Part shown: one piece after another, positions 47,845 to 56,138 of the stretch
How the letters are laid out: every line of letters starts with the position of its first letter
Numbering within the stretch: position 1 is the first letter of the stretch
Origin: Streptomyces capillispiralis
GTDB lineage: Bacteria > Actinomycetota > Actinomycetes > Streptomycetales > Streptomycetaceae
DNA: 64,000 nt
Assembly (NCBI RefSeq): GCF_007829875.1
Contig: NZ_VIWV01000001.1
Location: 3,256,501-3,320,500 of the forward strand
Direction of reading: 5' to 3'
Notes under the pieces: model-generated
The model's input: only the letters and a program-made list of their open reading frames with translations
The model's database searches: none
Told to the model about the DNA's origin: nothing
Program-made: the position numbers and the translations under genes

Positions 47845-49047
47845 TCACTTCTCCAGAGGCAGTGACGCGAGACCGTCGCCCCCAGGAGCGCCGCGGTTGT
47901 AAAGGAACCCGCTGGTGCGGTCTGCCGCGAGCCGGTATCGGGCGAGCCGCTCCTCGGAGAGATCGCCGGGCTCGCTCAGCACGCTCTGCACGTCACTCAC
48001 CCGGTGGTCTTCGACCGCCCCGTCCGGCAGCTTCTCTCCCGGCTGGACCTCGGGCGGGATGTCCACCAGCGTGGTGCGGTAGCGGGCGCTGACGTCCCAG
48101 CCGTCCGCCGTCTCCCGGAACTCGAACCAGCCGATGGCCCCCTCCTCGGTGATCCCGCTCGGAGAGGAATGCCGGGCCACCTGGTTGCCGAGGCTGTAGG
48201 CGACCCAGGTCCCGTTCACCTTCTGGATCGGCTGAACGACGTGGGAGTGGTGACCGATCACGAGGTCGATCCCTGTCTCCTCGCTGATCCACTGCGCCAA
48301 CTCCAGTTGCGACGTGCTCGGCTCGTTGTAGTACTCGGCGCCCCAGTGAACGGACAGGATGACGGCCTCGGCGCCCTTCTCCCGGGCGCGCTTCTCGGCC
48401 TGCCGGATGTCCGACGAGTCGGTCTGGTTGAGTACCCAGCGCTTCTCCTTGGGCGTGGGATGGACGAAGGACTCCCAGGAGTACGACAGATGCGCGACCT
48501 TGACGCCGTTGACGTCCAGGATGTTGATCTTCTTCGCTTCCTCGGGCGTCCGCGCCGAGCCGGTGTGTCCGAGGCCCACCTCGTCCATGACCTTCAGCGT
48601 GTTCCGCACGCCCTTCATGCCGTGGTCGTAAGTGTGGTTGGAGGCCGTGGAGCAGGTGTCGTACCCGACCTCCTTGACCGCCGTGAGAATCTGCGGGGGC
48701 ACCAGGAACTCCGGGTACCCCTCGAAGGGCCCTTCGGGCTTGCCGACGGGGGTCTCCATGTGGCAGATCGCCAGGTCGGCCTTGCTGATGACGGGCTTCA
48801 CGCCGGCCAGCAGCGGTCCGAAGTCCAGCCCCGCCTCGCCCTTGCCGGTCTTCTCGGCGTCCTTGGCCGCCTGCTCGACCAGCTCGGGGTGGATGAGGAT
48901 GTCACCGGCGGCGGCCACGGTGAACGAGCGGCCGCCCGGCTTCGCCTGCGGCTCCGCGGCCTCCGAGCCGCACCCGGCGGCGAGGGACACGGACGCCGCC
49001 AGAATCGCCACGGTACGACCCATACGGAGAGACTTACGGAATGTCAC
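47845..49047 (-). CDS. capA: CapA-family poly-gamma-glutamate biosynthesis lipoprotein
   Basis: A 400-residue lipoprotein (lipidated Cys 26 in SLAAGC) with the PGA_cap metallophosphatase-like fold: FTVAAAGDILIHPELV, ICHMETPVG, STASNHTYDHGMKGVRNTL, VILSVHWGAEYYNEPS and LVIGHHSHVVQPIQKVNG. CapA/PgsA proteins act outside the membrane in polyglutamate export or anchoring. The GTG at 49047 overlaps the divergent lipoprotein gene by 7 bases; ATG 49023 is an alternative. No strong ribosome site is seen. It lies 141 bp upstream of the sensor gene and likely belongs to the same regulon, perhaps the same operon. Confidence 0.92.
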   Translation of the reverse strand: MTFRKSLRMGRTVAILAASVSLAAGCGSEAAEPQAKPGGRSFTVAAAGDILIHPELVEQAAKDAEKTGKGEAGLDFGPLLAGVKPVISKADLAICHMETPVGKPEGPFEGYPEFLVPPQILTAVKEVGYDTCSTASNHTYDHGMKGVRNTLKVMDEVGLGHTGSARTPEEAKKINILDVNGVKVAHLSYSWESFVHPTPKEKRWVLNQTDSSDIRQAEKRAREKGAEAVILSVHWGAEYYNEPSTSQLELAQWISEETGIDLVIGHHSHVVQPIQKVNGTWVAYSLGNQVARHSSPSGITEEGAIGWFEFRETADGWDVSARYRTTLVDIPPEVQPGEKLPDGAVEDHRVSDVQSVLSEPGDLSEERLARYRLAADRTSGFLYNRGAPGGDGLASLPLEK

Positions 49048-50024
49048 CGAGTTATGTTCACACGCCCCACACGGGTAACTCCCGCATTACCATCACAAGA
49101 CAGTCACGCTTTGCACGCTTTCTGGGTCTGATGGGTGTAATTCTCGCGCTGACGGGCTGTCAGTCGGTCTCCGAACCCACCGGGCAGGACACCGGGCCCA
49201 CCGCCCGGGAACTGGTCGACCTGCGCGGCCGCGTCCTGTCGTACACGAAGGACCTGAGCCCCGACGGCCCCTACACACCCCCCGACGAGGACCAGCGCGC
49301 CCAGCTGGCCCGGGGCGTCGGACGGCTGCTGGAGGGCGACGCGCGCGAGGCCGAACGGCTGCTCGCCCCCATCGGCCTCGGCGTCACCCGGCTCACCGAC
49401 ACCGAGTCCGGCCGGCGCTACGACGAGGTCGCCGCGACCGGCTCGGGCGAGAGCGCGCGCTGGGGCCGGCTGTACGTCACCGCGGACTCCCGCCCCCGCT
49501 GGACCGTCCAGGTGCCGCACCCCGTGGCCGACCGGAGGACCGAGGCGCTCGGCGTGCGCCTGCTGGAGGACACCCCCGGCGGAGCCCTGGTCCTGGCCGG
49601 AGCGCACCGCCGGGCCGGACGCGGGGGCGCCGCCGATGTCGCCCACCGCGAGGACAGCGCCTTCCACACCGTCGTCACCACGCTGCAGGGGCGCGGCGTG
49701 CCCGGCATCCAGCTGCACGGCTTCGCCGAGTCCACCACGGACCGCTACGACGCCGTGCTGTCGACCGGCGCGGCGCAGAGCGCGCCCGGCGAGGTGTCCG
49801 CACTGGCCGACCGCATGGAGGCGGACGGGCTGCGGGTCTGCCGCGGCTGGTCGGCGCGCTGCCCGCTGGAGGGCACGACGAACGTCCAGGGCCGGGCGGC
49901 CCTGCGGCAGCACGCGACCTTCGTCCATCTGGAGCTCGCCCGCGACGCCCGGGGCGAGGGACGCGACGCCGACGAGGCCGCGGCCGCCGTGGCCGGCCTG
50001 CTCACCGACTGGTCGCGGGACTGA
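49041..50024 (+). CDS. Unknown lipoprotein, possible Zn-hydrolase-like domain
   Basis: A 327-residue lipoprotein with lipobox ALTGC (Cys 40). The ATG at 49041 is the only usual start codon well upstream of the signal core; it overlaps the divergent capA start. The domain has WTVQVPHPVADRRTEALGVRLL, VLAGAHRRAG, DVAHREDSAFHTVV and IQLHGFAEST. The spacing of His and Glu residues and the strand-His-Gly motif resemble zinc amidohydrolases such as N-formylglutamate amidohydrolase or phage polyglutamate hydrolases. This is by motif only. Location next to capA suggests polymer processing. A gap of 27 bp separates it from the convergent truA. Confidence 0.6.
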   Translation: MSPSYVHTPHTGNSRITITRQSRFARFLGLMGVILALTGCQSVSEPTGQDTGPTARELVDLRGRVLSYTKDLSPDGPYTPPDEDQRAQLARGVGRLLEGDAREAERLLAPIGLGVTRLTDTESGRRYDEVAATGSGESARWGRLYVTADSRPRWTVQVPHPVADRRTEALGVRLLEDTPGGALVLAGAHRRAGRGGAADVAHREDSAFHTVVTTLQGRGVPGIQLHGFAESTTDRYDAVLSTGAAQSAPGEVSALADRMEADGLRVCRGWSARCPLEGTTNVQGRAALRQHATFVHLELARDARGEGRDADEAAAAVAGLLTDWSRD

Positions 50025-50051
50025 GCGGGCCCGCTTCGGGGCCCGTCCGGT

Positions 50052-50909
50052 TCAGCAGCAGCCGGACACCGGCAGGGACCGCTTGTTGCGGGCCTCCTTG
50101 CTGCGGGCCGCGAGCAGTTCGTCCGCGGGGTAGCCGACCTCCTCCAGCGTCAGCCCGTGCGGACGCACGACGTGCACCGCCGAGTCCCGCACGCCCGCCG
50201 CGAGGACCGTGCCGGGCCAGTCCGGCGGGCGGTGGCCGTCGCCGACGAACAGCAGCGCGCCGATCAGCGAGCGCACCATGTTGTGGCAGAAGGCGTCCGC
50301 CCGGACGGTCGCCGTGATGATCCCGTCCTCGCCCCGCACCAGGCTCAGCTCCTGCAGCGTGCGGATCGTCGTCGCGCCCTCCCGCCGCTTGCAGTACGCG
50401 GCGAAGTCGTGCTCGCCGAGCAGCCGCCGGGCCGCCTCGTTCATGGCGTCGACGTCCAGCGGCCAGTCGTGCCACAGCACGTGCCCGCGCAGCAGCGGGT
50501 CCACCCCGCCCGGGTTGTCGGTGACGCGGTAGGCGTACCGCCGCCAGATCGCGGAGAACCGGGCGTTGAAACCGGCGGGCGCCTCCCTGAGCGCCCACAC
50601 CCGTACGTCCCTCGGCAGCCGTCCGGCGAGCCGCTTGAGCAGCTTGGTGTGGTGCTCGGCCCAGACCTCCCGCGGCAGATCGACGTGCGCGACCTGCCCC
50701 CGGGCGTGCACCCCGGCGTCGGTCCGCCCGGCCACGGTCAGCTCGTACGTCGTCGTCCCGGACCGCGTCACGGTCCGCAGCGCGTCCTCGATCTCCCCCT
50801 GCACGGTCCGCCGCCCGCCGGCCTGCTTGGCCCAGCCCGAGAAGGCGGTCCCGTCGTACGACAGATCCAGCCGCACCCGCACGAACCCGGGCTGCACTTC
50901 GTCACTCAC
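50052..50909 (-). CDS. truA: tRNA pseudouridine(38-40) synthase TruA
   Basis: A 285-residue enzyme that makes pseudouridine in tRNA anticodon arms. The catalytic Asp 64 is in [19 protein letters not shown]. Other family parts are [16 protein letters not shown] at the start, [16 protein letters not shown], and [20 protein letters not shown]. The GTG at 50909 fits. It follows rplQ, as in most actinobacteria, with a hairpin and a repeat between them. Confidence 0.97.
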   Translation of the reverse strand: MSDEVQPGFVRVRLDLSYDGTAFSGWAKQAGGRRTVQGEIEDALRTVTRSGTTTYELTVAGRTDAGVHARGQVAHVDLPREVWAEHHTKLLKRLAGRLPRDVRVWALREAPAGFNARFSAIWRRYAYRVTDNPGGVDPLLRGHVLWHDWPLDVDAMNEAARRLLGEHDFAAYCKRREGATTIRTLQELSLVRGEDGIITATVRADAFCHNMVRSLIGALLFVGDGHRPPDWPGTVLAAGVRDSAVHVVRPHGLTLEEVGYPADELLAARSKEARNKRSLPVSGCC

Positions 50910-50935
50910 GTACAGATCCTCTCAGCCACACGAAA

Positions 50936-50967
50936 GCGGGCCCGCTCCTCGAAAGGAACGGGCCCGC
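50936..50967 (-). terminator. Intrinsic terminator between rplQ and truA
   Basis: GCGGGCCCG (50936-50944) pairs perfectly with CGGGCCCGC (50959-50967); on the minus strand CTTTCG follows. It likely ends the alpha-operon transcript after rplQ, leaving truA with its own or read-through transcription. Confidence 0.65.
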
Positions 50968-50978
50968 AACGCCCTACA

Positions 50979-51012
50979 GGGGCGCGGGGAACCGCGCGAC
51001 CAGCCACGACGG
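50979..51012. repeat. Dispersed intergenic repeat, copy 1
   Basis: Reads GGGGCGCGGGGAACCGCGCG then ACCAGCCACGACGG. It is nearly identical to the copy at 51654-51688. I recall this motif as abundant in Streptomyces intergenic regions. It lies between rplQ and truA. Confidence 0.8.
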
Positions 51013-51049
51013 CGACGCGGCCGCCCCCGCACAGCCCCCGGCGGAACGC

Positions 51050-51550
51050 TTACGCGTCCTTCGACTCCTCGGCCGGAGCCTCGACGGCCTCGTCGGACTT
51101 GGCCTCGACGGCCTCGTCCTTCTTGAGGGCGTCTTCCTTGACCGCACGCTTGGTGGCGGCCTCGGCCTCGCCGGTCGCCTCCTGCGCCACGGTCAGCGCC
51201 TCGACCAGCTCGATGACGGCCATGGGCGCGTTGTCGCCACGGCGGTTACCGATCTTGGTGATGCGGGTGTAGCCACCGGGACGGTTCTCGTACCGCGGGC
51301 CGATCTCGGTGAAGAGCGTGTGGACGATGCTCTTGTCCGTGATCACCTGGAGCACCTGACGGCGGTTGTGAAGGTCGCCCTTCTTCGCCTTGGTGACCAG
51401 ACGCTCGGCGTACGGACGCAGCTTGCGCGCCTTCGCCTCGGTGGTGGTGATGCGGCCGTGCTCGAACAGCGACTTCGCGAGGTTCGCGAGAAGCAGCTTC
51501 TCGTGCGCGGCGCTGCCGCCCAGACGGGCACCCTTGGTGGGCCTCGGCAT
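51050..51550 (-). CDS. rplQ: 50S ribosomal protein L17
   Basis: A 166-residue L17: [29 protein letters not shown] is diagnostic, as are [20 protein letters not shown] and [22 protein letters not shown]. The last 50 residues are an acidic Ala/Glu/Lys tail typical of Streptomyces L17. It follows rpoA, though 172 bp with a hairpin and a repeat intervene. Confidence 0.98.
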   Translation of the reverse strand: MPRPTKGARLGGSAAHEKLLLANLAKSLFEHGRITTTEAKARKLRPYAERLVTKAKKGDLHNRRQVLQVITDKSIVHTLFTEIGPRYENRPGGYTRITKIGNRRGDNAPMAVIELVEALTVAQEATGEAEAATKRAVKEDALKKDEAVEAKSDEAVEAPAEESKDA

Positions 51551-51630
51551 GATGTTTCTCCTAGGTGTCTGCCCCGGCCGTGTCAGGTACCGGGGTCAGT
51601 ATCCGAGCAGGCGGCCGCCTGTCGGAGATC

Positions 51631-51650
51631 CAGGCCCCCGAAGGGGCCTG
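51631..51650. terminator. Hairpin between rpoA and rplQ
   Basis: CAGGCCCC, loop CGAA, GGGGCCTG: a perfect 8-bp stem immediately beside repeat copy 2. It may be a processing or partial termination site in the rpoA-rplQ transcript. Confidence 0.5.
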
Positions 51651-51653
51651 GAA

Positions 51654-51688
51654 GGGGCGCGGGGAACTGCGCGACCAGCCACGACCGG
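51654..51688. repeat. Dispersed intergenic repeat, copy 2
   Basis: Starts GGGGCGCGGGGAACTGCGCG and continues ACCAGCCACGACCGG. It matches copy 1 at 50979-51012 with two differences over the shared length. It lies between rpoA and rplQ in the same orientation. Confidence 0.8.
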
Positions 51689-51722
51689 CCCGCAGACGCA
51701 GTACGGCCTCCCCGCGGAGCGC

Positions 51723-52745
51723 TCAGTACTGCTCGGTCTCCACGAAGCCCGCGTCCGCGTCGTCGTCCGCGCCGAACGCGTCCGCCGCGGCGGTCGGGTC
51801 GAACCCGGGAGGCGAGTCCTTCAGCGCGAGGCCCATGCCGGCCAGCTTGGCCTTGACCTCGTCGATGGACTTCGCACCGAAGTTGCGGATGTCCAGCAGG
51901 TCCGCCTCGGAGCGGGCGACGAGCTCACCCACCGAGTGGATGCCCTCACGCTTGAGGCAGTTGTACGACCGAACGGTGAGCTCCAGCTCCTCGATCGGCA
52001 GCGCCAGGTCGGCGGCGAGGGCGGCGTCCGTGGGGGACGGGCCCATGTCGATGCCCTCGGCGTCGATGTTCAGCTCGCGGGCGAGACCGAACAGCTCGAC
52101 CAGGGTCTTGCCCGCGGAGGCCATGGCGTCACGCGGACGCATCGCCTGCTTGGTCTCGACGTCGACGATCAGCTTGTCGAAGTCGGTGCGCTGCTCGACA
52201 CGGGTCGCCTCGACCTTGTAGGTGACCTTGAGAACCGGCGAGTAGATCGAGTCGACCGGGATACGGCCGATCTCCTGGCCCACCTGCTTGTTCTGCACGG
52301 CGGAGACGTAACCGCGGCCGCGCTCGACCGTCAGCTCCATCTCCAGCTTGCCCTTGCCGTTGAGCGTGGCGAGGACGAGGTCGGGGTTGTGCACCTCGAC
52401 ACCGGCCGGGGGCGCGATGTCGGCGGCGGTGACCAGACCCGGGCCCTGCTTGCGCAGGTACATCACGACCGGCTCGTCGTGCTCCGAGGAGACGACCAGC
52501 TGCTTGATGTTGAGGATCAGGTCGGTGACGTCCTCCTTGACGCCCGGCACGGTGGTGAACTCGTGCAGGACGCCGTCGATGCGGATGCTGGTGACAGCGG
52601 CACCGGGGATCGACGACAGGAGGGTGCGGCGGAGGGAGTTGCCGAGGGTGTAGCCGAAGCCCGGCTCCAGCGGCTCGATCACGAACCGGGAGCGGAATTC
52701 GTCGACGACCTCTTCGGTCAACGAGGGACGCTGAGCGATCAGCAT
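51723..52745 (-). CDS. rpoA: RNA polymerase alpha subunit
   Basis: A 340-residue alpha subunit. The N-terminal assembly domain has [30 protein letters not shown]. The C-terminal DNA-binding domain has [46 protein letters not shown]. Both are complete, with a short acidic tail. It begins at ATG 52745, 154 bp after rpsK; that gap carries a large hairpin. Confidence 0.99.
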   Translation of the reverse strand: MLIAQRPSLTEEVVDEFRSRFVIEPLEPGFGYTLGNSLRRTLLSSIPGAAVTSIRIDGVLHEFTTVPGVKEDVTDLILNIKQLVVSSEHDEPVVMYLRKQGPGLVTAADIAPPAGVEVHNPDLVLATLNGKGKLEMELTVERGRGYVSAVQNKQVGQEIGRIPVDSIYSPVLKVTYKVEATRVEQRTDFDKLIVDVETKQAMRPRDAMASAGKTLVELFGLARELNIDAEGIDMGPSPTDAALAADLALPIEELELTVRSYNCLKREGIHSVGELVARSEADLLDIRNFGAKSIDEVKAKLAGMGLALKDSPPGFDPTAAADAFGADDDADAGFVETEQY

Positions 52746-52835
52746 GTGTGGATCAGATCCTTCTTTCGTGGACGCCCGCTATTTGACGCCCGACGGAAAC
52801 CGCACCTGGTGAAAAGTGCGGGTACTGCAAGGGTA

Positions 52836-52869
52836 CGGGCGGTACGGCCCTGACGAGCCGTACCGCCCG
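52836..52869 (-). terminator. Large hairpin between rpsK and rpoA
   Basis: CGGGCGGTACGGC (52836-52848) pairs perfectly with GCCGTACCGCCCG (52857-52869), loop 8. No U-run follows. It may be an attenuator or RNase processing site that sets rpoA expression apart from rpsM-rpsK. Confidence 0.55.
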
Positions 52870-52899
52870 GAACCTCGCGCCGAACGAAGCGGCCGTGCG

Positions 52900-53304
52900 T
52901 CAGACGCGGCGGCGCTTCGGCGGACGGCAGCCGTTGTGCGGGGTCGGGGTGACGTCCTGGATGGAGCCGACCTCGAGGCCCGTGGCCTGCAGGGAGCGGA
53001 TCGCGGTCTCACGACCGGAACCCGGGCCCTTCACGAACACGTCGACCTTGCGCATGCCGTGCTCCTGGGCGCGGCGGGCAGCCGACTCGGCGGCCATCTG
53101 CGCGGCGAACGGCGTGGACTTCCGGGAGCCCTTGAAGCCGACGTGGCCGGCGGAGGCCCAGGAGATCACGTTGCCGGACGGGTCCGTGATGGAGACGATC
53201 GTGTTGTTGAACGTGCTCTTGATGTGCGCGTGGCCGTGAGCGACGTTCTTCTTTTCCTTGCGGCGCACCTTCTTGGCAGCGCCCTGACGACCCTTGGGGG
53301 GCAT
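52900..53304 (-). CDS. rpsK: 30S ribosomal protein S11
   Basis: A 134-residue S11: [49 protein letters not shown] and the end [16 protein letters not shown] are as in all bacterial S11. The ATG at 53304 fits. It lies 66 bp downstream of rpsM in the alpha operon. Confidence 0.99.
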   Translation of the reverse strand: MPPKGRQGAAKKVRRKEKKNVAHGHAHIKSTFNNTIVSITDPSGNVISWASAGHVGFKGSRKSTPFAAQMAAESAARRAQEHGMRKVDVFVKGPGSGRETAIRSLQATGLEVGSIQDVTPTPHNGCRPPKRRRV

Positions 53305-53370
53305 CTATAACTCCTACGGGAGGTGGTCGGTCCTACAGCGAAGACCGCTGGACGGCGAGTCCGCTGCGGA

Positions 53371-53751
53371 CTACTTCTTGCCCGGCTTCTTCTTGCCGGC
53401 GATGGCGCGACGCGGGCCCTTGCGGGTACGCGCGTTGGTGCTGGTGCGCTGACCGCGGACGGGCAGGCCGCGGCGGTGACGCAGACCCTGGTAGGTGCCG
53501 ATCTCGACCTTGCGGCGGATGTCGGCCTGGATCTCGCGACGGAGGTCACCCTCGGTCTTGATGTTGTTGTCGACGTACTCGCGGATCGCGACGAGCTGCT
53601 CCTCGGAGAGGTCGCGGACGCGAGTGTTCGGGTCGACGCCGGTGGCGGCCAGCGTCTGCTGCGAAAGAGTCCGGCCGATACCGAACACGTAGGTGAGGGC
53701 GATCTCCACGCGCTTTTCGCGCGGGATGTCAACACCGGAAACGCGTGCCAT
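53371..53751 (-). CDS. rpsM: 30S ribosomal protein S13
   Basis: A 126-residue S13: [26 protein letters not shown] at the start, [34 protein letters not shown], and the basic end [20 protein letters not shown]. It follows rpmJ by 224 bp, unusually long for this operon; nothing else is recognised in that gap. Confidence 0.99.
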   Translation of the reverse strand: MARVSGVDIPREKRVEIALTYVFGIGRTLSQQTLAATGVDPNTRVRDLSEEQLVAIREYVDNNIKTEGDLRREIQADIRRKVEIGTYQGLRHRRGLPVRGQRTSTNARTRKGPRRAIAGKKKPGKK

Positions 53752-53975
53752 TCAATGGCTCCAGTTTGATCTTCGGAGGTCTTCCACAGAACCGGATCCC
53801 AGCCGCCGGCCTCTTCCCGCTGTCACGAGGTGCAGCCGAAGATTTGGTACGACCTGGGTCCCCGGCCTCCGGACCGGGGGTGTCGAGCCGTGCGGCTCGG
53901 GTCCTGCGTATGAACGTGTGTTGCTCGCGTCGCGCGAAGTTCTGCGGAAGTCGCAGAGGGTCGATCGTGCTGCGG

Positions 53976-54089
53976 TCAGCCCTGGCGCTGCTTGTGGCGC
54001 GGGTTCTCGCAGATGATCATGACCCGGCCGTGACGGCGGATCACCCTGCACTTGTCGCAGATCTTCTTGACGCTCGGCTTGACCTTCAT
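53976..54089 (-). CDS. rpmJ: 50S ribosomal protein L36
   Basis: A 37-residue protein, [21 protein letters not shown] to the end [10 protein letters not shown], from ATG 54089 to TGA 53976. The zinc ligands C-x2-C, Cys 27 and His 32 are present, so this is the zinc-binding (C+) form. It lies between infA and rpsM. Confidence 0.97.
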   Translation of the reverse strand: MKVKPSVKKICDKCRVIRRHGRVMIICENPRHKQRQG

Positions 54090-54149
54090 GGGATGTGAGG
54101 TTCTCCGGGTCAGTGCCATCACCCCGGCGGACCGGGGCGCGGGCAAGAT

Positions 54150-54371
54150 CTACTTGTACCGGTAGACGATCCGGCCACGCGTCAGGTCGTACGGAGACAG
54201 CTCCACCACGACCCGGTCGTCAGGGAGGATGCGGATGTAGTGCATGCGCATCTTGCCGCTGATGTGTGCCAGAACCTGGTGGCCGTTCTGGAGCTCGACC
54301 TTGAACATGGCGTTCGGAAGAGACTCGACGACAGTGCCCTCGATCTCGATGGCACCTTGCTTCTTGGCCAC
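54150..54371 (-). CDS. infA: Translation initiation factor IF-1
   Basis: A 73-residue OB-fold protein: [70 protein letters not shown]. The start is GTG 54371; upstream in-frame codons add nothing conserved. It leads the infA-rpmJ-rpsM-rpsK group. Confidence 0.98.
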   Translation of the reverse strand: MAKKQGAIEIEGTVVESLPNAMFKVELQNGHQVLAHISGKMRMHYIRILPDDRVVVELSPYDLTRGRIVYRYK

Positions 54372-54501
54372 GCTTCGCCCTTCGAATCGACTACCTTGAT
54401 CGACTCCTGCGTGCACCGTGTGAGTACATGCAGACATGCGGGTGCACAAGAGCCGACGAGTCAGTCTACGTCAGCGCACCCGGAAAGACGAATCGGGGAA
54501 G

Positions 54502-54519
54502 TCTGCCCCGCGGGGCAGA
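54502..54519. other. Perfect 18-bp palindrome after map
   Basis: TCTGCCCCG followed by its exact reverse complement, 3 bp past the map stop (54523). As RNA it would need to open a loop, so termination is uncertain; it could also be a protein-binding dyad near the infA promoter. Confidence 0.45.
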
Positions 54520-54522
54520 TCC

Positions 54523-55359
54523 CTAACCGAGCGGATCCGGCGCAGCCGTGATCCCCAGCTCCGCCAGCTTCGCCTTCCCGCCGTCGGGCGCCGTCAGGAC
54601 CAGCGGACCCTGCTCGGTCAGGGCGACGGAGTGCTCCCAGTGGGAGGACCAGGTGCCGTCGGTGGTGATGACCGTCCAGTCGTCGGAGAGCACCTCGGTC
54701 CTCGGCGTGCCCAGGGAGACCATCGGCTCGATGGCCAGGCAGAAGCCCGGGACCAGCTTGGGGCCCTTGCCCCGACGGCGGTCGACGTAGTTCAGCAGGT
54801 GCGGGTCCATGTGCATCTCGCTGCCGATGCCGTGGCCGCCGTAGTCCTCGATGATCCCGTACTTGCCGCCGCCCGGCTTCGGCTGGCGGCGGATGTACGT
54901 CTCGATGGCGCGGGAGACGTCCACGAGCCGGTTGCCCTGCTTCATGGCCGCGATGCCGGCCCACATCGACTCCTCGGTCACCCGGGAGAGCTCGACCAGC
55001 TCCGGGGAGTGACCGGACCCCACGAACGCGGTGTAGGCGGCGTCGCCGTGCCAGCCGTCGATGATCGCGCCGCAGTCGATGGAGATGATGTCGCCGTCCT
55101 TCAGGACGACGTCGTCGGAGGGGATGCCGTGGACGACGACCTCGTTGACCGAGGTGCAGATCGTCGCGGGGAAACCGCCGTACCCAAGGAAGTTCGGCTT
55201 GGCGTTGTGCTCCGCGAGCACCTTGCGGGCGACCTGGTCCAGATCCTTCGTCGAGGCGCCGGGGACGGCGGCCTCACGGGTGGCCGCGTGAATGGCGGCG
55301 ACGACCAGCCCCGCCTCACGCATCTTGGCGATCTGCTCGGGGCTCTTGATCTGCACCAT
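54523..55359 (-). CDS. map: Methionine aminopeptidase, type I
   Basis: A 278-residue enzyme removing N-terminal Met. Metal ligands lie in ISIDCGAIIDGWHGDAAYTAFVG (two Asp), GHGIGSEMHMDPHLLNY (His), FCLAIEPMVSLG (Glu) and the late WSSHWEHSVALTEQGPLVLT (Glu). The ATG at 55359 (MVQIKSPEQIAKMREAGLVV) is typical. It follows adk by 125 bp in the order secY-adk-map. Confidence 0.98.
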   Translation of the reverse strand: MVQIKSPEQIAKMREAGLVVAAIHAATREAAVPGASTKDLDQVARKVLAEHNAKPNFLGYGGFPATICTSVNEVVVHGIPSDDVVLKDGDIISIDCGAIIDGWHGDAAYTAFVGSGHSPELVELSRVTEESMWAGIAAMKQGNRLVDVSRAIETYIRRQPKPGGGKYGIIEDYGGHGIGSEMHMDPHLLNYVDRRRGKGPKLVPGFCLAIEPMVSLGTPRTEVLSDDWTVITTDGTWSSHWEHSVALTEQGPLVLTAPDGGKAKLAELGITAAPDPLG

Positions 55360-55484
55360 GGGGACGACGGCCTTCCTGGACCAGAGGGGGTACGAACTCT
55401 TCCAACGATACGGGGCAGCGCACCCCGCCCACGCCGCAGCCGCGGCCCCTGGCAGGGAACCGCGGCTGCTACCGGCGTACGGAA

Positions 55485-56138
55485 CTACTGACCGCTCTTC
55501 AGCGCCTCCAGCGCGCGACCGGTGACCTCGTCGACCGCTCCCATCGCGGAGATGGTCACGACCAGCCCCTGCGCCCGGTAGTAGCCGATGATCGGCTCGG
55601 TCTGCGTGTGGTAGACCTCCAGCCGGGTGCGCACGGTCTCCTCGGAGTCGTCGTCGCGCTGGTACAGCTCGCCACCGCAGACGTCGCAGACGCCGTCCTG
55701 CTTCGGCGGGCTGTACGTGGCGTGGAAGACGTGCGCGGAGTCCTTGCGGCAGATGCGCCGGCCGGCGATCCGCTTGACCACCTCGTCCTCGGGGGCCTCC
55801 AGGTCGAGGACCGCGTCCAGCTTGATGCCCTCGGTCGTCAGCAGCTCGTCCAGCGCCTCGGCCTGCGACACGTTGCGCGGGAAACCGTCGAGCAGGAAGC
55901 CGCCCTCGGCGTCGGGCTGCTCCATGCGGTCCTTGGCCATGGCGATGGTGACCTCGTCCGGTACGAGGTTGCCCGCGTCCATGTAGGACTTGGCGAGCTT
56001 CCCGAGCTCGGTCTGCCGGCTGATGTTGGCGCGGAACAGGTCGCCCGTGGAGATGTGCGGGATGCGCAGCTTCTCGGCAAGGCGGGTGGCCTGCGTGCCC
56101 TTCCCAGCACCCGGCGGCCCGACGAGGACGATTCGCAT
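55485..56138 (-). CDS. adk: Adenylate kinase
   Basis: A 217-residue kinase balancing AMP, ADP and ATP. The P-loop is VLVGPPGAGKGTQA (residues 4-17); LLDGFPRNVSQAEALD is the AMP-site helix. The LID is the long form, with RRICRKDSAHVFHATY and GVCDVCGGELYQRDDD, only three Cys visible, so zinc binding may be partial or use another ligand. Its ATG (56138) overlaps the secY stop by one base (TGATG). Confidence 0.98.
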   Translation of the reverse strand: MRIVLVGPPGAGKGTQATRLAEKLRIPHISTGDLFRANISRQTELGKLAKSYMDAGNLVPDEVTIAMAKDRMEQPDAEGGFLLDGFPRNVSQAEALDELLTTEGIKLDAVLDLEAPEDEVVKRIAGRRICRKDSAHVFHATYSPPKQDGVCDVCGGELYQRDDDSEETVRTRLEVYHTQTEPIIGYYRAQGLVVTISAMGAVDEVTGRALEALKSGQ

